Positions 8,212 through 16,966 of a DNA stretch of 64,000 nt are shown one piece after another. The stretch is from Roseivirga sp. UBA6061 (GTDB lineage: Bacteria > Bacteroidota > Bacteroidia > Cytophagales > Cyclobacteriaceae). The first letter of the stretch is position 1; each line of letters begins with the position of its first letter. A program made the position numbers and the translations under genes. The DNA lies in NCBI GenBank assembly GCA_002427745.1, contig DIYF01000037.1:38713-102712 (forward strand), in the 5' to 3' direction. The notes under the pieces were generated by a model. The model searched no databases and was not told the DNA's origin. It saw only the letters and a list, made by a program, of their open reading frames with translations.

Positions 8212-9657
8212 CTAAAATTCAAAGTAGATAAAGGGAGATTTTTCTATATCAGACAGCCTTAAAAGCAGAATAGCCTGTGTCACCAGGAAGTAAAACAACC
8301 AACGTACGCTTGTCGGCTTTTGACCAAGGTATTCATGTATTTGACGCTTTCCCAGCTGCTTATTCAGAAACTCTGTGGCGATCAGCAACAGTATAATCAG
8401 GAGTACTTCATTATTGCCGACACGACCGGCACCCAGGTAAACAGACGACCAGTCCAGCGATCTCCCGATGAGCGTCATGGCGTCCGAGACGGAACCTGCT
8501 CTGAAAAAGAAACCGCTGATAATATTGAAAGGCAGAAAGGCCAGAATACCCATCAGATGTCTTGTGCTACTGGATTTATCCAGCCCCAGGGAATTATATA
8601 ACTCATTTCTTCTGGTCACCGTGATGTGATCGAACACCAGGTATAGCCCGTGAAGTCCTCCCCATATGACGAAACCCCAGGAGGCACCATGCCACAGGCC
8701 TGTAATCAGAAAAGTAATGAATAGTGCTAAATGGGCTGACCATTTATTTTTACCCGACTTGCTGAGGGGGAAGTAAACATAGTCGCGAAACCAGGAGGTA
8801 AGGGTGATATGCCACTGACTCCACATATGTATCGGAGACGTAAAGAAGCTGGCATTACCGAAGTTCTTGGAGAGCCGAACTCCCAGAATCCGTGCCAGCC
8901 CTATGGCCATTTCGCTGTAAGCGGCAAAGTCGAAAAGGATTTGAAGCCCGAAGAGAAATGCTCCTATGATAACGGCAGGCCCTTTATGGCCCTGAGACAG
9001 ATTGAAAATTTCGTTAACGTAGAGCCCCAGCCGATCGGCAATAACTACCTTTTTGAAAAGCCCCCAGAGAATCAATTGAAGCCCTTCCACTGTTCTTTGA
9101 TAGTCAAAAGAGACATCGAGCCGCAGTTGAGGCAGGAGCTTTTTGCCTCTTTCAATGGGTCCCGCTACGAGTTGTGGAAAAAAACTGACATATAACGCGT
9201 ATCGGCCAAAGTGCCTTTCTGGCTTTATGTACTTTCTGTAAACATCAATACTGTATCCCAGGGTCTGGAAAGTATAAAATGAAATGCCCAGAGGTAGCAT
9301 GTAATTATGCTGAAAAGAGGAGACAGGAGCTCCGAAAAATTGAGCCAGACTCTGAAATTCGGAACTAAGGAAATTGAAGTACTTGAAAAAGACCAGTACC
9401 GCCAGGTTGATGAAAATACTGATGCCCAGCCACAGCTTTCGCGACCCGGGTTTAGCCGAGTTTCCGATTTTGATACCTGCCTGGTAATCAAGTATTGTAC
9501 TGAACAAAAGCAGTGGCACATACAGAAGGTTATGATAACCATAGAATATATAGCTACAAACCAATAGCCAGAGCCACTTCCATTGCGTGGGAATGGCAAA
9601 GTAGACGGCCAGACACCCAACTATGAACAAAAGAAATTCAACCGAGATAAAGGTCAT
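8212..9657 (-). CDS. MBOAT family O-acyltransferase (DltB/AlgI-like)
   Basis: This 481-residue polytopic protein has the MBOAT marks: MWSQWHITLTSWFRDY at about 278-293, LWHGASW with the catalytic His323, and a second His336 in GGLHGLY. Members such as DltB and AlgI move acyl groups across the inner membrane to a cell-envelope acceptor. Here it sits third in an operon behind an acyl-AMP ligase/carrier fusion and a P450 and directly before an SGNH-like protein. This suggests that the donor is the carrier-bound acyl chain and not acetyl-CoA. The acceptor is unknown. Confidence 0.9.
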   Translation of the reverse strand: MTFISVEFLLFIVGCLAVYFAIPTQWKWLWLLVCSYIFYGYHNLLYVPLLLFSTILDYQAGIKIGNSAKPGSRKLWLGISIFINLAVLVFFKYFNFLSSEFQSLAQFFGAPVSSFQHNYMLPLGISFYTFQTLGYSIDVYRKYIKPERHFGRYALYVSFFPQLVAGPIERGKKLLPQLRLDVSFDYQRTVEGLQLILWGLFKKVVIADRLGLYVNEIFNLSQGHKGPAVIIGAFLFGLQILFDFAAYSEMAIGLARILGVRLSKNFGNASFFTSPIHMWSQWHITLTSWFRDYVYFPLSKSGKNKWSAHLALFITFLITGLWHGASWGFVIWGGLHGLYLVFDHITVTRRNELYNSLGLDKSSSTRHLMGILAFLPFNIISGFFFRAGSVSDAMTLIGRSLDWSSVYLGAGRVGNNEVLLIILLLIATEFLNKQLGKRQIHEYLGQKPTSVRWLFYFLVTQAILLLRLSDIEKSPFIYFEF

Positions 9658-9664
9658 ATTAGGT

Positions 9665-10843
9665 TCAAGTGGTGTCTACGGTGATTGAAGCAGGTGCCTG
9701 CACAAAGTTATACTTCTTGTAAACAGGGAATTCATTTTGAAGCTTCCAATCGGGCAGGCTGTTAAGGATACCTGTTAACATCACTTTCAGGTGCATTCTC
9801 GCCAGCTTGGCACCAAAACAATAGTGCTTGCCGGTACCAAAAGAGAGATGAGGGTTGGACTGACGTTCAGGAACAAATGCATTGGGGTGATCAAACACTT
9901 CAGGGTCCCTGTTGGCAGATGCCAGACAGATCGCCATTACCTGGTTTCTGCTGATTTGAATTCCCTTTACGCTGGTATCCTGTTTGGCAAATCTGAACGT
10001 GAAATGCACAGAAGGGCATAATCTGATAAGCTCCTCTGTGGCCGTTGAGGGTATTTCTCCATGAGCCTGCCTGAGAGCTGTTAGCTGTGCTACCAGCTCT
10101 GGCTCTGATAGTAGCTTAAAAACTATATTTCCGATAAGCCCAACGGCCGTATTGATACCTGTAAACAAAAGGGTAGCTGTAAAGGAGGTGGTTTTTGTCA
10201 GGGCTTCATCATGCGTCAGGCTTTCTCTCAACTTTTGGTAAATGTGACAGGTGAAGCCACCGATTTGCTGATCATGAATGGACTGATCAATAAACCTTTC
10301 GAAGGCGAGACTGGCCGTTTCCATCTCCTGATATTTTTTGCTGGAAACAAAAATATCAACACTTCTTAAAAGCGCTTCAGACCACTCAACGGCTTTTGTC
10401 TGAACTCCCGGATCAAAGCCCAGTGTTTTGATGAGCGTGCTGGCCACTACTGGTTCGATAAGCTCATCGACCAGATCAAACGACTGCCTGTTTGCGAGTT
10501 TTTCAAGAAGCGTGGTGGTATGAGTTTCTATGTTTTTCTCAGCTTCTTCCAGGCTGAAGAAGCGGGTCATGGATGCTCTGTTTTGTCGGTGCCGGGCCCC
10601 GTCATTCATCAGCAGACAATGCTGCATTACCCTGTCAAAAGCCGGTAGTGCATGCCTGCCTCCCCGAGAAGGCGGGGCAGACCTGAATTCTTCCTCACGG
10701 TTTAAGATATACCTTGCTGAATCGTGGCTGAGAGAGAATACAATATTGCTGGGGGCAACAAACAGCCCGGACTGCCGCATTTTTTCAGCATAATGCGGAT
10801 AGGGATCATGCTTGATCGATCTGTCAAACGGACTCCAGATCAT
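9665..10843 (-). CDS. Cytochrome P450
   Basis: A soluble 392-residue P450 with the heme loop FGTGKHYCFG (Cys342), the ExxR pair Glu271/Arg274 and the I-helix Thr232. In the I-helix the usual acidic residue before the Thr is Asn231 (TGINT in place of AGxE/DT), which is uncommon. Residues 56-63 are encoded by a short palindromic stretch that looks inserted. The start ATG lies inside the end of the ligase gene, 20 bases of overlap, and the MBOAT gene follows after 7 bases. From its place directly after an acyl-AMP ligase/ACP fusion I infer that it oxidises the carrier-bound acyl chain, as P450 BioI does. No redox partner is in the operon; a ferredoxin/reductase pair lies at 23.7-25.0 kb. Confidence 0.92.
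   Translation of the reverse strand: MIWSPFDRSIKHDPYPHYAEKMRQSGLFVAPSNIVFSLSHDSARYILNREEEFRSAPPSRGGRHALPAFDRVMQHCLLMNDGARHRQNRASMTRFFSLEEAEKNIETHTTTLLEKLANRQSFDLVDELIEPVVASTLIKTLGFDPGVQTKAVEWSEALLRSVDIFVSSKKYQEMETASLAFERFIDQSIHDQQIGGFTCHIYQKLRESLTHDEALTKTTSFTATLLFTGINTAVGLIGNIVFKLLSEPELVAQLTALRQAHGEIPSTATEELIRLCPSVHFTFRFAKQDTSVKGIQISRNQVMAICLASANRDPEVFDHPNAFVPERQSNPHLSFGTGKHYCFGAKLARMHLKVMLTGILNSLPDWKLQNEFPVYKKYNFVQAPASITVDTT
10655..10681. repeat. Short palindromic stretch inside the P450 gene
   Basis: CTGCC and GGCAG flank a G/C-rich centre at about 10655-10681. The segment reads in frame as an Ala-Pro-Pro-Ser-Arg-Gly-Gly-Arg run in a loop of the P450. It looks like a small in-frame palindromic insertion of the sort scattered in Cytophagales genomes, though I cannot compare it with other copies here. 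Confidence 0.4.
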
Positions 10844-12794
10844 CGCGGTTCAGCTTGTGTTCAAAGATATAGCCGGAGATTTCCTCAACGGTCTCAAACT
10901 GCCAGAGCAGGGAGGCGTCCAGGTCAATGTCGAAGTGCTCTTCAATGGATGCCACCAGATCCACTGCGGCCACTGAGTCAATTCCCAGATCAAAGACTGA
11001 ACTATCGGGTCGGACCTCTGTTTCAGAGGATTCCAGAGCGCTTTTAAGCAAAGTCATAATCTCGTGCTCAACTCGGGTTACTGACTCTTCAGGTGTTGGT
11101 TCAGATGCTGTGGCTATCGTGTTCGGAACAAAACGTTCAATGTGCAGGTACTCGAACGATTCCTCAATAAATCCCTTTCTTGCTCCGAGACGAGAGATTT
11201 TACCGCTTGAAGTCCGGGGAAGTGCCCCTGGTTTCAAAATGGCCACAGTATGAGGTGTCAATTCCAGTTCACTGGATATAGCCTTAACCATATCCTGTAT
11301 GATTTGCTCATAATCGGGCTTTTTCCAGAAAGAGCGCTTCACTTCCTGTAAAATCACAAGACGCTCTTCATCTCTCTCAATTGAAAAGGCGGCAGATTGG
11401 TTTGCGGCCAGCATATTATTGCTTAGAGCAGCTATGCCTTCAATATCCTGCGGATAGAAATTACGCCCGCGAATAATGACCATTTCTTTTAACCGACCGG
11501 TCAGGTAGAGCTCACCATCTTTGAGAAAACCCAGATCTCCCGTTTTCAGAAACCCGGCTTCTTCTTTGATAGAGTGATGAAAACTCTTCAGGGTTTCGCT
11601 TTGGTTATTCCAGTAACCTGAAGCGACATTCTGTCCCTTAAACCAGATTTCTCCTACGGTTCCCTCTTCTGCCGGTTCCGAACCATTTACAATTTGAAGG
11701 CTGGTGTTTTCAGGAATTCTGCCGCAACTCACCACCTCTTTGCTATGCTCTGGTTTCATAGTGTTTTGAGGGTAGCGGGCTGTCTTTATGGCATCTTCAT
11801 AGTTGCCACAGGTAATCATAAGCGTAGCTTCTGCCATACCGTAGCAGGGTATAAAGGCGCTGTCACGAAAACCATAGGCGGCAAAGCGATCGTTGAATTT
11901 TCGTAGTGTGGATGCCCGTACCAGCTCGGCTCCGCAATAGGCTACTTTCCAGTGGCTCAAATCCAGTCCCTGGCAATCTTCAGGCTTAACCCTGTCAAGA
12001 CAGTGCTGGTAACCAAAATTAGGAGCACCTGAGATAGTCGCTTTGTATTTACTAATAGCTCTTAGCCAGATGACGGGTTTTTTCGCGAAGTCAAGTGGCG
12101 AAAGAAGAATCGCTGGCACCTGACTGATGATGGGCTCCAGTATGGAACCAAAAAGCCCCATGTCATGATAATGAGGTACCCAGCTCACAAAAGAGCTGTG
12201 CTCTTCCAGGGTCATGGCAGAGCGGATAGCAGCCGAATTTGACATAATGTTGCCATGGGAGAGTAGTACGCCTTTGGGTTCAGCCAGAGTGCCTGAAGTA
12301 TATTGGATCATGGCTGGTGTTTCAGCTGTAAGCTTAAAGGGTTCAAAGGTCGTTGCCTGATGATCCGGTTTATCTGTAAAGAGCCATTGAATATCACTCA
12401 GGTAAGGGTTGTGACGAACAGATTTCTCATAGACTTCATGCTCAGCCATTATCAGGGCCGGGCTACAGTCTTGTATTAAGCTGTCTGGTTTTGTGTCTTT
12501 TTTGTTTCTTCGGGGAGTCTGTGCCGGCACGGCTATAACGCCTGTTATGAGGCAGGCCAAAAATGAGATGATGAAATCCGATTGGTTTTGTGAAATAAGC
12601 AAGACCCTTTGCCCCGGTGTTACTTTGTGTTGTATCTGAGAGGCCCTGGCTGTGCAGCGGCTCAGCAAATCAGAATAGGTCAGTGTCTCTACTTCTGTCT
12701 CATTGCCTGATAGGAAAGTGAAAACCCTATGTTCAGGCCACAGGTCAGCTTTGTCAGTTATGATGTTATAAATGGATGACCAGTTATCTGACAT
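10824..12794 (-). CDS. Fatty-acyl-AMP ligase fused to an acyl carrier protein domain
   Basis: The protein has 656 residues from the ATG at 12794; a TTG four codons earlier is less likely. The adenylation domain (1 to about 545) has YTSGTLAEPKG at 165-175, VSWVPHYHDMGL near 203-214, YGMAEAT near 318-324, TGDLGF at 418-423, IIRGRNFYPQDIE, and the catalytic Lys532 in SSGKISR. This pattern is typical of FAAL enzymes, which pass the acyl-adenylate to a carrier and not to CoA. A C-terminal acyl carrier domain follows, with the phosphopantetheine Ser607 in LGIDSV. No ketosynthase or condensation gene is nearby. It is the first gene of a four-gene leftward operon. Confidence 0.9.
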   Translation of the reverse strand: MSDNWSSIYNIITDKADLWPEHRVFTFLSGNETEVETLTYSDLLSRCTARASQIQHKVTPGQRVLLISQNQSDFIISFLACLITGVIAVPAQTPRRNKKDTKPDSLIQDCSPALIMAEHEVYEKSVRHNPYLSDIQWLFTDKPDHQATTFEPFKLTAETPAMIQYTSGTLAEPKGVLLSHGNIMSNSAAIRSAMTLEEHSSFVSWVPHYHDMGLFGSILEPIISQVPAILLSPLDFAKKPVIWLRAISKYKATISGAPNFGYQHCLDRVKPEDCQGLDLSHWKVAYCGAELVRASTLRKFNDRFAAYGFRDSAFIPCYGMAEATLMITCGNYEDAIKTARYPQNTMKPEHSKEVVSCGRIPENTSLQIVNGSEPAEEGTVGEIWFKGQNVASGYWNNQSETLKSFHHSIKEEAGFLKTGDLGFLKDGELYLTGRLKEMVIIRGRNFYPQDIEGIAALSNNMLAANQSAAFSIERDEERLVILQEVKRSFWKKPDYEQIIQDMVKAISSELELTPHTVAILKPGALPRTSSGKISRLGARKGFIEESFEYLHIERFVPNTIATASEPTPEESVTRVEHEIMTLLKSALESSETEVRPDSSVFDLGIDSVAAVDLVASIEEHFDIDLDASLLWQFETVEEISGYIFEHKLNRDDLESV

Positions 12795-12831
12795 AGGAAC
12801 AAGCAACTCGTGTTAAGTAAAAGGATCGATG

Positions 12832-12839
12832 CGAATATA
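12832..12839 (-). promoter_or_regulatory. Possible -7 box for the acyl-ligase operon
   Basis: TATATTCG on the minus strand, about 38 bases upstream of the ligase start, differs by one base from the TAnnTTTG consensus. No clear -33 box. The 227-base gap holds divergent promoters for the ligase operon and thiL and no other gene. Confidence 0.3.
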
Positions 12840-12996
12840 TGTACTCTCCTGACAGAATTGCCGTATACGATTGACAAAACATGAAAACACAGACCAAATG
12901 GGGCTAAAAGTCTAATGTCCAATGAAATTGTTCAACTAACCCTCGCATCACGCGAAGCCGACCGGGAGGAATACTTTAAACATTCAACTTAAGCCT

Positions 12997-13004
12997 TACC
13001 TTTG
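12997..13004 (+). promoter_or_regulatory. Putative -7 promoter box (TACCTTTG) of thiL
   Basis: TACCTTTG matches TAnnTTTG and would start transcription about 10 bases before the thiL start codon, leaving almost no leader. I see no room for a TPP riboswitch in so short a leader. Confidence 0.45.
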
Positions 13005-13021
13005 CAGCAAATTATTGAGTG

Positions 13022-14053
13022 ATGGCAGCAGAGAGAAAAGAGCTTTCAGACTTAGGGGAATTTGGACTGATAGAACATCTGGCAAAGGATATTACCAATA
13101 CTAACGCATCAACTGTAAAGGGGATTGGTGATGATGCCGCAGTAATAGATAATGGTGAGGAATTCGGACTGCTGGCAGCCGATATGTTGCTGGAGGGAAT
13201 TCATTTTGACCTGTCTTATGCGCCTCTGCCGCATCTGGGCTATAAGGCCATTGCAGTCAACGTGTCTGATATCGCAGCCATGAATGGCGTTCCCAGTCAG
13301 GTAACGGTTTCTCTGGGGGTGAGCAATCGCTTTTCTCTGGAGGCTGTTGATGCACTCTATCAGGGTATGAAAGCCGCAGCTAAAGATTACAATATCGACA
13401 TTGTGGGAGGGGACACGACCACTTCGAAAAGCGGTTTGGTTATTTCCATTTCTATATTGGGAACGGTCGCCAAAGGTCGGGAGACCTATCGCAAGGGGGC
13501 TAAAGTGAATGACATTCTCTGTGTTACCGGAGATTTGGGAGCTGCCTATGTCGGACTTCAGGTGCTGGAGCGCGAAAAACAGACTTTCCTGGCCAATCCG
13601 CAAATGCAGCCCAAACTGGATGATTATCAATACATCGTGCAGCGACAGCTAAAACCTGTGGCGCGAATGGATATCATTCATGAGCTGAATACGCTCGATA
13701 TCGTGCCGGGGGCCATGATCGATATCTCTGACGGACTGGCCTCAGAATGTCTGCACCTGTCTGCCAATTCAGGGGTGGGGCTCGCTATTTATGAAGACAA
13801 ACTGCCCATTGACCGTCAGACCTATGAGACGGCTGTGGAGTTCAACATGGACCCGATCACTTGTGTGCTGAATGGGGGAGAAGATTATGAATTGCTCTTC
13901 ACGATCAGCCAGGAGGAACATGAAAAGCTGGAGAAGCATCCCGATATCCACTTTATTGGCTATGTGCAGGAGCAATCAAAAGGTAATGTCATGGTGACAA
14001 AGAGCGAAAATGTAGTGCCTTTGCAGGCTCAGGGCTGGAATCACCTGTCGTAG
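13022..14053 (+). CDS. thiL: Thiamine-monophosphate kinase
   Basis: This 343-residue enzyme phosphorylates thiamine monophosphate to thiamine diphosphate with ATP. It shows the PurM/ThiL fold marks GIGDDAAV near residue 36, AVNVSDIAAMNGVP, IVGGDTTTS, GAMIDISDGLASE and LNGGEDYELLF. I chose the ATG at 13022; the GTG directly before it (13019) is an alternative. It stands alone on the plus strand, with a divergent acyl-ligase operon upstream and a convergent J-domain gene two bases downstream. Confidence 0.95.
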   Translation: MAAERKELSDLGEFGLIEHLAKDITNTNASTVKGIGDDAAVIDNGEEFGLLAADMLLEGIHFDLSYAPLPHLGYKAIAVNVSDIAAMNGVPSQVTVSLGVSNRFSLEAVDALYQGMKAAAKDYNIDIVGGDTTTSKSGLVISISILGTVAKGRETYRKGAKVNDILCVTGDLGAAYVGLQVLEREKQTFLANPQMQPKLDDYQYIVQRQLKPVARMDIIHELNTLDIVPGAMIDISDGLASECLHLSANSGVGLAIYEDKLPIDRQTYETAVEFNMDPITCVLNGGEDYELLFTISQEEHEKLEKHPDIHFIGYVQEQSKGNVMVTKSENVVPLQAQGWNHLS

Positions 14054-14054
14054 G

Positions 14055-14840
14055 CTAAAACACGAGGACAAATACCAGGAGTACCACACTGAAGAAGGCT
14101 GCGATGATAGCCGCATTGAATTTTCGTTCCTGGCGCTTCTTGTTCATAATCGCATTCAGGGCAGCCAGGTATACAATGATGGCCAATACGTAGTTGACCA
14201 AGGACATAGAGCTGGTGCGTTTGTAGTCTGACTCACTGCTGCGTTTTACCCTGAGAAACCCGTAAATCATACTCTTCTCTATATCAATAAGCTCTCCCGG
14301 GGCAAGCTCTGTATCATCCGCTGACTTCTCAAAGGTCATGTTTTCCATTTGAATAATGGTAGTGCTCAGGTCATCCGGCTTTTTGGTGATGAGGCCTTTG
14401 TTTTGAACACTCAGGACCGGTTGGTTCGTAATTTCTCGAGAAAAGAGATAATCTACCAAAAAGGTGGTGGCAAAAAGCAGGGTGACAATGCCTACAATGG
14501 TCGTGAGCCTGTGGTAATGGGCATAGTCAGTGTCTACATAGCCATAAGCAGGGTCATATTTAGAAAAGCTGTTCCAGGCGGTACCAGGGCTGTAGTGGCT
14601 CTCTTGTGTCGTGTCTTCAACCGGTTCCGGCAAGACTTCCCCCTGGTCGTATAACTCCTTTTTCGCAGGGTCTCTGAGTACTTCGTAAGCCTGTTGCAGT
14701 TCCTGAAAATGTACCAGGGCATCAGGAGATTGGTTGACATCGGGGTGAAGGCTCCTCGCTTTTTGTCTGAAAGCCTTCTTGATGTCTGCATCACTGGCAT
14801 CATGGGGTACCCCTAATATCTCGTAATAGTCCTTTGGCAT
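14055..14840 (-). CDS. Membrane-anchored J-domain protein
   Basis: The N-terminal 65 residues form a J domain with the HPD motif at 32-34 and the ending [16 protein letters not shown] domains stimulate the ATPase of DnaK-type Hsp70s. There is no Gly/Phe region, zinc finger or client-binding domain, so this is a class III J protein and not DnaJ itself. Hydrophobic segments lie at about 112-130, 215-232 and near the C-terminus. The protein is therefore predicted to recruit DnaK to the inner membrane. The target is unknown. Confidence 0.85.
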   Translation of the reverse strand: MPKDYYEILGVPHDASDADIKKAFRQKARSLHPDVNQSPDALVHFQELQQAYEVLRDPAKKELYDQGEVLPEPVEDTTQESHYSPGTAWNSFSKYDPAYGYVDTDYAHYHRLTTIVGIVTLLFATTFLVDYLFSREITNQPVLSVQNKGLITKKPDDLSTTIIQMENMTFEKSADDTELAPGELIDIEKSMIYGFLRVKRSSESDYKRTSSMSLVNYVLAIIVYLAALNAIMNKKRQERKFNAAIIAAFFSVVLLVFVLVF

Positions 14841-14939
14841 TTCAGGTGAACGGTCGGTTAGAAGTTACAAAGATTTAGCATTTTTACTCTCAGTGAAGGT
14901 CAGTGATAAAGCCCTGGCTGGTCATTTAAACGAACAAAC

Positions 14940-15779
14940 GTGGCAATTCAGTTTTATAACGGAGAATTTCTTCCAAGGGAAGCAATTAAGTTTTCTATTG
15001 ACGATGTCGGCATACTCAGAGGCTATGGCGTTTTTGATTTTATGCGGGCCATTGAGGGAGTACCCGTTTTTGTGGAAGACCACCTGGATCGGTTTGAAAA
15101 GTCGGCCGCTATAGTAGGGATGGAACTGCCCTTTTCCAGGGAAAAAATCAGATCAGTGATTGAGGAGCTCGTCACGATTAACGGACTGCCGCTGGGCTAT
15201 ATCAAGCTGGTAATGACAGGGGGTGACACAGCGGATGGCTTTGCTCCGGGTAAGCCCAACCTGGCCATACTCAATGATGTACTGGAAAACAATGCCCAAA
15301 AGTACTTTGATGAGGGTACTTCCCTGATGACCCACGACTATACCCGGGACTTTCCGATGTCGAAAACCACAGGCTATGTAATGGCTGTTAAGCTTTTGCC
15401 CGAATGGAAAAAGGAAGGCCATTTTGATGTACTCTATCACACGCAGGGCACGGTTACGGAGCTGAGCAGAAGTAACATCTTCTTTTTTAAAGGAGACAAG
15501 CTTATTACAAATGACAATGCCATCCTGAAGGGAATCAGCCGAATGAAAGTGCTGGAGGTGGCAGCGGAAATGTTTGAGACGGAAGTCAGAGATTTTACAC
15601 TGGATGAATTGCGCTCAGCAGATGAGGTGTTCATGACCAGCACCAACAGAAGAGTAATGCCGGTAGTCAGACTGGACGATCAGCTGATTGCCCATGGCCG
15701 GGTGGGAAGCAACTGTAAAAAACTACTGAAGGCTTATGACGAGTTTGTGATGGCCTATGTAAGAGCCAATAAGAAATAG
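14940..15779 (+). CDS. Class IV PLP-dependent aminotransferase
   Basis: This 279-residue fold-type IV enzyme begins at a GTG and has the PLP lysine candidate Lys142 in SKTTGY and Glu174 in VTELSRSNIFFF, the typical cofactor-binding strand. The family includes branched-chain and D-amino-acid aminotransferases and aminodeoxychorismate lyase (PabC). The sequence does not let me choose among these. It stands alone between the divergent J-domain gene and a repeat-containing gap. Confidence 0.85.
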   Translation: MAIQFYNGEFLPREAIKFSIDDVGILRGYGVFDFMRAIEGVPVFVEDHLDRFEKSAAIVGMELPFSREKIRSVIEELVTINGLPLGYIKLVMTGGDTADGFAPGKPNLAILNDVLENNAQKYFDEGTSLMTHDYTRDFPMSKTTGYVMAVKLLPEWKKEGHFDVLYHTQGTVTELSRSNIFFFKGDKLITNDNAILKGISRMKVLEVAAEMFETEVRDFTLDELRSADEVFMTSTNRRVMPVVRLDDQLIAHGRVGSNCKKLLKAYDEFVMAYVRANKK

Positions 15780-15855
15780 GAGAAACCTTTAAGCCTGAAG
15801 CCTTCTTTTCGGTTAAATAAGGAAGTACACTATTGGTTTTTGCTGGTTACTCCTA

Positions 15856-16037
15856 TGCGTTAAGGAGGGGGGCGAACCCGAAAATAGTGCGAAATACAAG
15901 GTGGTTGGATTTGGCACGCGCTGGCTTGTGCGGCAAGAACCGACCTTGGATTTGGTATTTTCGGAAAGGGTTCCTGCCTGCCTTAGTACCTAAGTACGGC
16001 TGGCAAGGTTTGGTTCCTTTTTGGCCGCAAAAAGGAA
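15856..16037 (+). repeat. 182-bp dispersed repeat, copy 1
   Basis: This stretch matches 25165-25346 in the same orientation with about ten mismatches and no gaps. Its 3' end is a perfect 10-bp inverted repeat, TTCCTTTTTG and CAAAAAGGAA around GCCG (16014-16037). A frame of about 58 codons is open through both copies. It lies 76 bases after the aminotransferase stop in a 379-base gap where I see nothing else. Confidence 0.85.
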
Positions 16038-16158
16038 TGAATACCGGGATAACAGGGTTGATTGGATGATTTATAGACTAGCCAGGCAAGAACAACTAGT
16101 GGCCCAAGGGTCTAAAGAGAATAAGGATGTCTGGGTGTAGAATTCGACATATGGTTGA

Positions 16159-16446
16159 TCAGTCCATCTCATAACCAATCACATCCAGCAGCATATCTAC
16201 AATATGCACGGGCTTGCGCTTTTCCAGCTCTTTATAATGATATTTAATGACATTGCCATCCTCAAGTCTGAAGGCAATACGACCTGTCTGGGTTTTGTCT
16301 TCGAAAATCAGGAGCTCCAGTACGGTATTATTCAAACCATCCGTATAGGTATTGTTAATTCTCCAGGTGAGTCCTGATTTCATCTCAGAAAGCTTTCTGA
16401 GCAGGTCTTTGACGATGGTTCGGTTTTCCTCCGCTACTGCTTGCAT
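16159..16446 (-). CDS. Small hypothetical protein
   Basis: This is a soluble protein of 95 residues from the ATG at 16446; a GTG eight codons upstream (16470) is possible. It starts MQAVAEENRTIVKDLLRKL and ends in a helical DMLLDVIGYE stretch. I do not recognise the family. It follows another small hypothetical gene on the same strand with a gap of about 65 bases. Confidence 0.6.
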   Translation of the reverse strand: MQAVAEENRTIVKDLLRKLSEMKSGLTWRINNTYTDGLNNTVLELLIFEDKTQTGRIAFRLEDGNVIKYHYKELEKRKPVHIVDMLLDVIGYEMD

Positions 16447-16510
16447 AATATTCAAATAAAAAGGTGTCACGACAACACCTAATAAAAGAACGAAGCAAAC
16501 CGTGATTTAG

Positions 16511-16876
16511 TTATTCATCTTCCGGGTACGGAATGAAGATAAAGTTGGTAAACTCCGTATCCACGACAAACAGGCAACAAAACTCATCGGGATTTTTATA
16601 AGCGGCTTTAAACTCATCCTCATTTTCCACCAGCTTTCGCTGCACAAACTCATCCAGATACGAGATATTATAGTTCCAGGCAGTAGCCAGTTCGTTTCTC
16701 CCGATCAGGAGTTGCCCGATAGGAATTTCAGTCTGAGCAATAGGGAAAATAGGGTAATCTGAAAAGCCTCGTTTTTTCACCTGATAGGCCGCTTCCTTCA
16801 GGGTGTCGGCCACCACTACAAAATCCTTGGTAATGGTACCGAGGTATTTACCGTTCAGTTCCGGATCATTCTGCAT
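16511..16876 (-). CDS. Small hypothetical protein
   Basis: A soluble 121-residue protein without signal peptide or membrane segment. The sequence has a central PIGQLLIGRNELATAWNYN stretch and an acidic C-terminus. I do not recognise the family. It starts with a clear ATG and probably forms a two-gene unit with the next small gene. Confidence 0.65.
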   Translation of the reverse strand: MQNDPELNGKYLGTITKDFVVVADTLKEAAYQVKKRGFSDYPIFPIAQTEIPIGQLLIGRNELATAWNYNISYLDEFVQRKLVENEDEFKAAYKNPDEFCCLFVVDTEFTNFIFIPYPEDE

Positions 16877-16904
16877 GCTGCAAAGTTAAGCAGGTAAGTT
16901 GGAA

Positions 16905-16950
16905 GTAAGAAGTCAGAATTACGGTTGAGCACTTCTGACTTCTGACTTAC
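16905..16950. other. Imperfect hairpin between two leftward genes
   Basis: GTAAG plus AAGTCAGAA at 16905-16918 can pair with TTCTGACTTAC-type sequence at 16933-16950. It lies between the permease stop and the next gene's start. No T-run supports a terminator. Confidence 0.35.
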
Positions 16951-16966
16951 CGGCTTCTCTTCGAGG

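Noticed and set aside
10824..12794. NRPS or PKS assembly line
   Set aside because: Only an adenylation domain of FAAL type and one carrier domain are present. No condensation, ketosynthase or thioesterase domain is seen.
12795..13021. TPP riboswitch upstream of thiL
   Set aside because: The predicted leader is about 10 bases, and I see no conserved thi-box sequence in the gap.
15833..16069. Open frame of 78 codons in the 182-bp repeat (and its match at 25136-25366)
   Set aside because: The frame follows the repeat, including its hairpin tail. The two copies differ by amino-acid-changing as well as silent changes, and no start context or family is seen.
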